Positions 59,894 to 64,000 of a stretch of DNA of 64,000 nucleotides are shown here, piece after piece (position 1 is the first letter of the stretch; every line of letters begins with the position of its first letter). The stretch lies in contig JAKLJP010000001.1 of assembly GCA_023151115.1 (NCBI GenBank), positions 310,001-374,000 of the forward strand. Direction: 5' to 3'. The stretch is from Anaerolineae bacterium. Lineage in GTDB: Bacteria > Chloroflexota > Anaerolineae > 4572-78 > J111. The notes below the pieces were generated by a model. The model saw only the letters and a list, made by a program, of their open reading frames with translations. It was not told the origin of the DNA and ran no database searches. The translations under genes were made by a program, and so were the position numbers.

Positions 59894-61060
59894 ATGATCG
59901 CCTTTGAACTGACCGAAGAACAGCACATGTTCCGCAACCTGGCCCGCCAGTTTGCCGAGGAAGTCATCCGGCCCGCTGCCCCGGAAGCTGATGAAAAAGA
60001 GGAAATCCCTTGGGAAGTCCTGCTTAAGGCGGCCCAGATGGGGCTGCTCAGCTACATGTACCCAGAGAAGTACGGCGGCGGGGGAGTCGAAAGCCTGCTG
60101 ACCCGCTGCCTGGTTAAAGAGCAAATCTTCTGGGGCTGCGCCGGAGTTGGGACGACGGTTGGTGGGATTGACCTGGCTGCTACGCCCATTTTATTAGCCG
60201 GAACGGAGGAGCAAAAGGAGCGCGCCATTCGCCGCTTCTGCCAAAAGGACGAGGTGCCGCTGGGCGCGTTTGCCCTGACCGAGCCTGATTCCGGCTCTGA
60301 CTCGGCGGCCATGCGCACGACAGCCAAACACCAGGGGAGTTGTTACCTCCTTAACGGAACCAAAGCCTTCATCTCCAATGGCGGTATCGCCGATATTCAC
60401 GTGGTCTTTGCCATGACTAATCGTGAACAGGGAACACACGGGATCAGCGCCTTTATTGTCGAGGGCGACCGGCCGGGCTTGTCAATGGGTAAAAAGGAAA
60501 AGAAGCTGGGTATCCGCACCTCCCATACGGCCAGTATCATCCTGGAAAATGTGGAGGTGCCGCCTGAAAATCGCCTGGGGGAAGAAGGAGAGGGCTTCAA
60601 GATTGCCATGCAAACCTTCGACTCCAGCCGGACGCTGATCGGCGCTGGAGCCGTCGGCGTGGCCCAGGCTGCCTATGAGTACGCTTATGCCTATGCCCAG
60701 GAGCGTGAGCAGTTTGGCCAGCCCATTGGTCGCTTCCAGTCCATTGCCTTTATGCTGGCCGATATGGCCACGGCCATTGAGGCCGCTCGTTTGTTGGTCT
60801 GGAAAGCGGCCTGGCTCTATGACCGGGGCCAGCCCTGCACCAAAGAGTCAAGCATGGCCAAAGCCTTTGCCGCCGATACGGCCGTGCGGGTGACCACCGA
60901 CGCGGTGCAAATCCTGGGCGGCTACGGCTACATGCGTGACTTTCCGGTGGAAAAGTGGATGCGCGACGCCAAAATTATGCAAATCTATGAAGGCACAGCC
61001 CAAATTCAACGGCTCATCATCGCCCGGCAGTTGGAAAAGGAACGGCAGCGTAAAGTGTGA
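59894..61060 (+). CDS. Acyl-CoA dehydrogenase
   Basis: A 388-residue flavoenzyme. AFALTEPDSGSDSAAMRTTA and FISNGGIADIHVVFA are FAD and substrate motifs; C-terminal QILGGYGYMRDFPVEKWMRDAKIMQIYEGTAQIQ holds the catalytic Glu in the usual YEGT position. It inserts a 2,3 double bond into an acyl-CoA. Placed between LeuD- and LeuB-like genes, it may act on the extended oxoacid's CoA ester after oxidative decarboxylation by one of the ferredoxin oxidoreductases. Confidence 0.92.
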   Translation: MIAFELTEEQHMFRNLARQFAEEVIRPAAPEADEKEEIPWEVLLKAAQMGLLSYMYPEKYGGGGVESLLTRCLVKEQIFWGCAGVGTTVGGIDLAATPILLAGTEEQKERAIRRFCQKDEVPLGAFALTEPDSGSDSAAMRTTAKHQGSCYLLNGTKAFISNGGIADIHVVFAMTNREQGTHGISAFIVEGDRPGLSMGKKEKKLGIRTSHTASIILENVEVPPENRLGEEGEGFKIAMQTFDSSRTLIGAGAVGVAQAAYEYAYAYAQEREQFGQPIGRFQSIAFMLADMATAIEAARLLVWKAAWLYDRGQPCTKESSMAKAFAADTAVRVTTDAVQILGGYGYMRDFPVEKWMRDAKIMQIYEGTAQIQRLIIARQLEKERQRKV

Positions 61061-61136
61061 AATGTAACACGGTAAAGCCACAAATAAGAAATACGCCGTC
61101 CGCCTTTTTACCTCTTCCACAGCAAGGAGTGTTAAC

Positions 61137-62270
61137 GTGACAGACGCACAAATCCAAAATCTAAAATCCACGCCCAAAGGGGCAGTCCAAAATCGTTACC
61201 GGTTTGGCGTGATTGGCGGCGATGGGATTGGCCCAGAGGTAGTCCGTGAGGGGCTGAAGGTGTTGAAAGCGGCGGCTGACGAGAGCTTTAGTTATGAATT
61301 GATCGAATACCCTTACGGCAGCGAGCACTACCTGAAAACCGGCGAATTAGTGCCCGACTCGGCCATTGAGGAGTGGAAGACTCTGGACGCTGTTTACCTG
61401 GGAGCCATCGGCCACCCCGAGGTGGAACCGGGGCTGGTCGAACGGGCGGTGATTATGGGGCTGCGCTTTGGACTTGATTTATACGTGAACCTGCGCCCCA
61501 TCAAGCTCTACGCCGAGCATCTCTGCCCCTTGAAGGGCGTTCAACCGAAGGACGTGGATATGGTGGTGGTCCGGGAGAACACCGAAGATGTGTACGCCCA
61601 AATTGGCGGCATTTTCAAAAAAGGCACACCCGACGAAGTCGCCCTGGTGAACGGCGTCTACACCCGCAAGGGCGTGGAGCGGGCAGTACGCTACGCCTTT
61701 GAACTGGCTCGCCAACGCGACAAGCAGCGTAAGGTTACGCTGGTGGACAAATCCAACGCCATCCGCCCCCAAGACCTGTGGGTCCGCGTCTTCAATGAAG
61801 TGGGCCAGGAGTACCCGGATATCGAACGGGACCATGCTTATATAGATGCCGCTTGTATGTGGCTGGTCAAAAGCCCGCAGTGGTTCGACGTAATTGTAAC
61901 GCCCAACCTGTTTGGCGACATCATCACCGACTTGGGGGCGATGATTCAAGGCGGCCTGGGCATTGCCGCTTCGGGCAATATTCACCCTGGCCGGACCTCG
62001 ATGTTTGAGCCGATACACGGCTCTGCGCCCAAATACGGCGGCAAAAACGTAGCCAGTCCTGTGGGAGCGATTGCCGCTGCTGCGATGATGCTCGATTTTC
62101 TGGGCGAAAAACAGGCCGCCTGCCGGATCGAACGAGCCATTGAATCACTGCTGGTCAGCCGGCGTATCCCCTCGCTGGACGCTCGCAGCGGCCTGGCTAC
62201 GAATCAAGTCGGCGATATGGTGGTAACGGAAATGGATTATCATCAGTATAGGAGGGAGGATATGGACTGA
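61137..62270 (+). CDS. Isopropylmalate/homoisocitrate dehydrogenase-like (LeuB family)
   Basis: A 377-residue beta-decarboxylating dehydrogenase starting at GTG 61137 with AAGGAGTG upstream. [18 protein letters not shown], the Arg-rich [32 protein letters not shown] and [21 protein letters not shown] are the family motifs. The N-terminus ([18 protein letters not shown]) is a repeat translation at 61150-61194. It oxidises and decarboxylates a 3-substituted malate to a 2-oxoacid one carbon longer than the starting one. The ENTED segment is also found in tartrate and homoisocitrate dehydrogenases. Confidence 0.87.
   Translation: MTDAQIQNLKSTPKGAVQNRYRFGVIGGDGIGPEVVREGLKVLKAAADESFSYELIEYPYGSEHYLKTGELVPDSAIEEWKTLDAVYLGAIGHPEVEPGLVERAVIMGLRFGLDLYVNLRPIKLYAEHLCPLKGVQPKDVDMVVVRENTEDVYAQIGGIFKKGTPDEVALVNGVYTRKGVERAVRYAFELARQRDKQRKVTLVDKSNAIRPQDLWVRVFNEVGQEYPDIERDHAYIDAACMWLVKSPQWFDVIVTPNLFGDIITDLGAMIQGGLGIAASGNIHPGRTSMFEPIHGSAPKYGGKNVASPVGAIAAAAMMLDFLGEKQAACRIERAIESLLVSRRIPSLDARSGLATNQVGDMVVTEMDYHQYRREDMD
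61150..61194. repeat. In-frame AATCCAAAATC repeat at the LeuB-like N-terminus
   Basis: CAAATCCAAAATCTAAAATC, CACGCCCAAAGGGGCAGTCC, AAAATCG. Same core as the copies at 25280-25322 and 54780-54828. Confidence 0.88.
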
Positions 62271-62295
62271 CCTACCTTAAACAGGCCCAACTCCG

Positions 62296-62362
62296 GGCCG
62301 AAAATCAAGATCTAAAATTCAAAACTTGTCCTGAGCAAAGTCGAAGGGTCCAAAATCGAAAG
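62296..62362. repeat. AAAATC repeat with TCCTGAGCAAAGTCGAAGG core
   Basis: AATCAAGATCTAAAATTC, CTTGTCCTGAGCAAAGTCG, AAGGGTCCAAAATCG. The TCCTGAGCAAAGTCGAAGG core is also present, in a longer form, in the N-terminal codons of the molybdenum hydroxylase large subunit at 36133-36182. Confidence 0.8.
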
Positions 62363-62370
62363 GGAGGTAG

Positions 62371-63642
62371 ATGATGAATCGAAGAGGATTTTTAGTCTTA
62401 GTTCTATTGACAGCTATAGCGTTGTTAACAACGGCCTGTGGCGGGGCAGCGCCGCCGGCCGCTCAAGCTCCGGCCCAGGCTCCGGCTGCTACCGAAGCAC
62501 CCGTCGCTAATAAAGAAGCGGCGGGAGAGCCATATAAAATCGGTCTATTCTTTTCGGTAACAGGGCCGGCTTCGTCGTTGGGTGTCCCGGAGCGGGACAC
62601 AGCCCAAATGGTTATCGAGCAGGTGAATGAAGCCGGCGGGATTAAGGGGCCGGACGGTAAGCTGCATCCCCTGAAGGGGATTTTTGAGGATGACCAGAGC
62701 AACCCTGACGAAGCGGTGCTGATTGTCAAGAAGTTCATTGAGCAGGAAAAAGTACCGATTATTGTGGGCGGTACGGGCAGCCCCGCCAGCATGGCGGTGA
62801 TTGACACCGTAACCCAGGCTAAACTGCCTTTCATCTCCAATGCTTCGGCCAGCGGGATTGTGGTACCGGTCGAGGAGCGGCAGTGGATTTTCAAGACGCC
62901 GCAGCAAAATCTGGTGGTGGCTCAAGTGCAGGGCGACTGGCTGACGGCCAACAAAGTCACCAAGATTGCTTCGTTGGGGGTGAACAACGCCTTTGGGGCC
63001 GATTCGATGGAGGCGCTGCGCGGGGTGGTTAAAGAGCTAGGTATTGAGATTGCCTACGAAGGTACGTTTGAACCAGGCGACACCGACTTTTCCGCCCAGT
63101 TGACCCAGGTAGCCGGTTCGGGGGCTGAGGCATTGATCGTGCATGCCACACCCGGCGAGGGTGCGCCGCTAACCGTACAATTCCGCGATTTGGGCCTGGA
63201 GATGCCGCTAGTTCACAATCACGGTATTGGCAACAAAGCCTTTATCGAGCTGGCCGGGGAGGCGGCTGAGGGTGTCCTCTTCCCGATTGGCAAGCTGCTG
63301 GTGGCTGAGGGCCTGCCTGACAGTGATCCGCAAAAGACGATGCTGGTGAAGTATATCGCCGATTATAGCAAACACACAGGTGGAGGTGCGCCCAGCACCT
63401 TTGGTGGGCATGCCTGGGACGCGATGCAGATGACCATTATGGCCCTGCAAGAGGTAGGGCCTGATCCGGCGGCCATTCGTGACTATTTGGAGAGCATTCA
63501 CAACTTTGCCGGTATCTCCGGCGTCTTCAATCTGTCCTCAAAAGACCATAATGGTATTGGCAAGGAATCGCTGGTGATGGTTCAGATTAAAGATGGCAAG
63601 TGGGTTTACGTAACACCCGAAGCGTATGCCAGTGTTCAGTAG
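62371..63642 (+). CDS. ABC transporter substrate-binding lipoprotein, branched-chain amino acid type (LivJ-like)
   Basis: A 423-residue secreted lipoprotein. N-terminal NRRGFLVLVLLTAIALLTTACGG is a signal peptide with lipobox LTTAC (lipidated Cys near residue 23), then an Ala/Pro-rich linker. The mature part starts YKIGLFFSVTGPASSLGV and is a type I periplasmic-binding fold (EQVNEAGGI, NPDEAVLIVKKF, VPIIVGGTGSPASMAV). It binds an amino acid, aromatic acid or amide outside the membrane for import by the permease that follows. Confidence 0.9.
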   Translation: MMNRRGFLVLVLLTAIALLTTACGGAAPPAAQAPAQAPAATEAPVANKEAAGEPYKIGLFFSVTGPASSLGVPERDTAQMVIEQVNEAGGIKGPDGKLHPLKGIFEDDQSNPDEAVLIVKKFIEQEKVPIIVGGTGSPASMAVIDTVTQAKLPFISNASASGIVVPVEERQWIFKTPQQNLVVAQVQGDWLTANKVTKIASLGVNNAFGADSMEALRGVVKELGIEIAYEGTFEPGDTDFSAQLTQVAGSGAEALIVHATPGEGAPLTVQFRDLGLEMPLVHNHGIGNKAFIELAGEAAEGVLFPIGKLLVAEGLPDSDPQKTMLVKYIADYSKHTGGGAPSTFGGHAWDAMQMTIMALQEVGPDPAAIRDYLESIHNFAGISGVFNLSSKDHNGIGKESLVMVQIKDGKWVYVTPEAYASVQ

Positions 63643-63663
63643 TTGAAGCCTTCATTGCCCTTA

Positions 63664-63726
63664 GAAATACGTAGTGGCGACTTTAGTCGCTTATGGTCCA
63701 AGAACGACTGAAGTCGTCACTACGAA
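63664..63726. repeat. CGTAGTGGCGACTTTAGTCG hairpin
   Basis: ACGTAGTGGCGACTTTAGTC faces GACTGAAGTCGTCACTACGA. A long stem between the binding protein and permease genes, another unit family. Confidence 0.85.
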
Positions 63727-63751
63727 CCCGTTATTAAAGAAGGATACCACT

Positions 63752-64000
63752 TTGACTCTCCAGGATCAACTCGTCCAATTTCTGGTTTCGGGCATTACCC
63801 TCGGCAGTATTTATGCCCTGATTGCGCTGGGCTTTGTAACCATTTACAACGTTACCGGCATCATTAACTTTGCCCAGGGTGAGTTCGCCGTCTACGGGGC
63901 ACTTATGGCCATCACCGTCTTCCAGAAAATCAGATTGTTGAGCGGCAACTTGCAGCTCGATCTGGGTTGGCCTTTGCCGGTAGCAGCCCTCTTTGGCGTA
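63752..64000 (+). CDS. Branched-chain amino acid ABC transporter permease (LivH-like), 5' part
   Basis: Opens with TTG 63752, 8 bases after AAAGAAGGA, and stays open to the window end. The 83 residues seen include LVSGITLGSIYALIALGFVTIYNVTGIINFAQGEF, a LivH N-terminus with two membrane segments. It forms the channel for the preceding binding protein. Confidence 0.88.
   Translation, partial: MTLQDQLVQFLVSGITLGSIYALIALGFVTIYNVTGIINFAQGEFAVYGALMAITVFQKIRLLSGNLQLDLGWPLPVAALFGV

Overview
The window looks like the chromosome of an uncultured anaerobic or facultative Chloroflexota bacterium (Anaerolineae-like). This is an inference. It rests on the very large MalT/SARP-type regulator, the Pro/Ala-rich lipoprotein linker of the ABC binding protein, the many ferredoxin-linked enzymes, and the dense intergenic and in-frame short repeats. 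No rRNA, tRNA or CRISPR array is visible.

Layout. 1-560: end of an IclR regulator. 579-4147: a mobile element carrying one gene, a tandem double tyrosine recombinase, bounded by 27-bp inverted repeats (26/27 match). An IS1380-like element sits inside its left repeat. 4265-11402 (+): UbiD decarboxylase, HAD protein, a separate ATP-grasp (PEP-synthase N-terminal) subunit and two paralogous PEP-synthase-like phosphohistidine subunits. This gene set resembles phenylphosphate synthase/carboxylase of anaerobic phenol metabolism. 11407-12868: an IS4-family element. 12876-17166 (-): a PaaX regulator and a large STAND/SARP regulator. 17328-29126 (-): a ten-gene run of glutamine-synthetase-like enzyme, permease, three split glutamate-synthase-like subunits, an HcnABC/opine-oxidase-like dehydrogenase, a tungsten-type aldehyde:ferredoxin oxidoreductase and a MoaD-like protein. 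Together they read as an indirect amine oxidation route through gamma-glutamylamide and N-alkylglutamate to an aldehyde and then an acid.

29563-64000 (+ strand, except one TnpB element): TrpB2, 2-hydroxyacid dehydrogenase, indolepyruvate:ferredoxin oxidoreductase IorAB, a molybdenum hydroxylase (CoxMSL type), aminotransferase, a second PaaX, a beta-oxidation set (MaoC, SDR, thiolase, two enoyl-CoA hydratases), a four-subunit and a three-subunit 2-oxoacid:ferredoxin oxidoreductase, phenylacetate-CoA ligase, a second IorAB, a LeuA/LeuC/LeuD/LeuB-like set with an acyl-CoA dehydrogenase, and the start of a branched-chain amino acid type ABC importer. The theme is oxidation of aromatic amines, amino acids and acids through arylpyruvates and acyl-CoA esters, with ferredoxin as electron carrier.

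A second layer of structure runs through the whole window. Short-unit hairpin repeats fill most gene junctions and in many places enter reading frames, adding repeat-encoded peptides to enzyme termini and interdomain linkers. In one case such a repeat forms the linker of a two-gene fusion.
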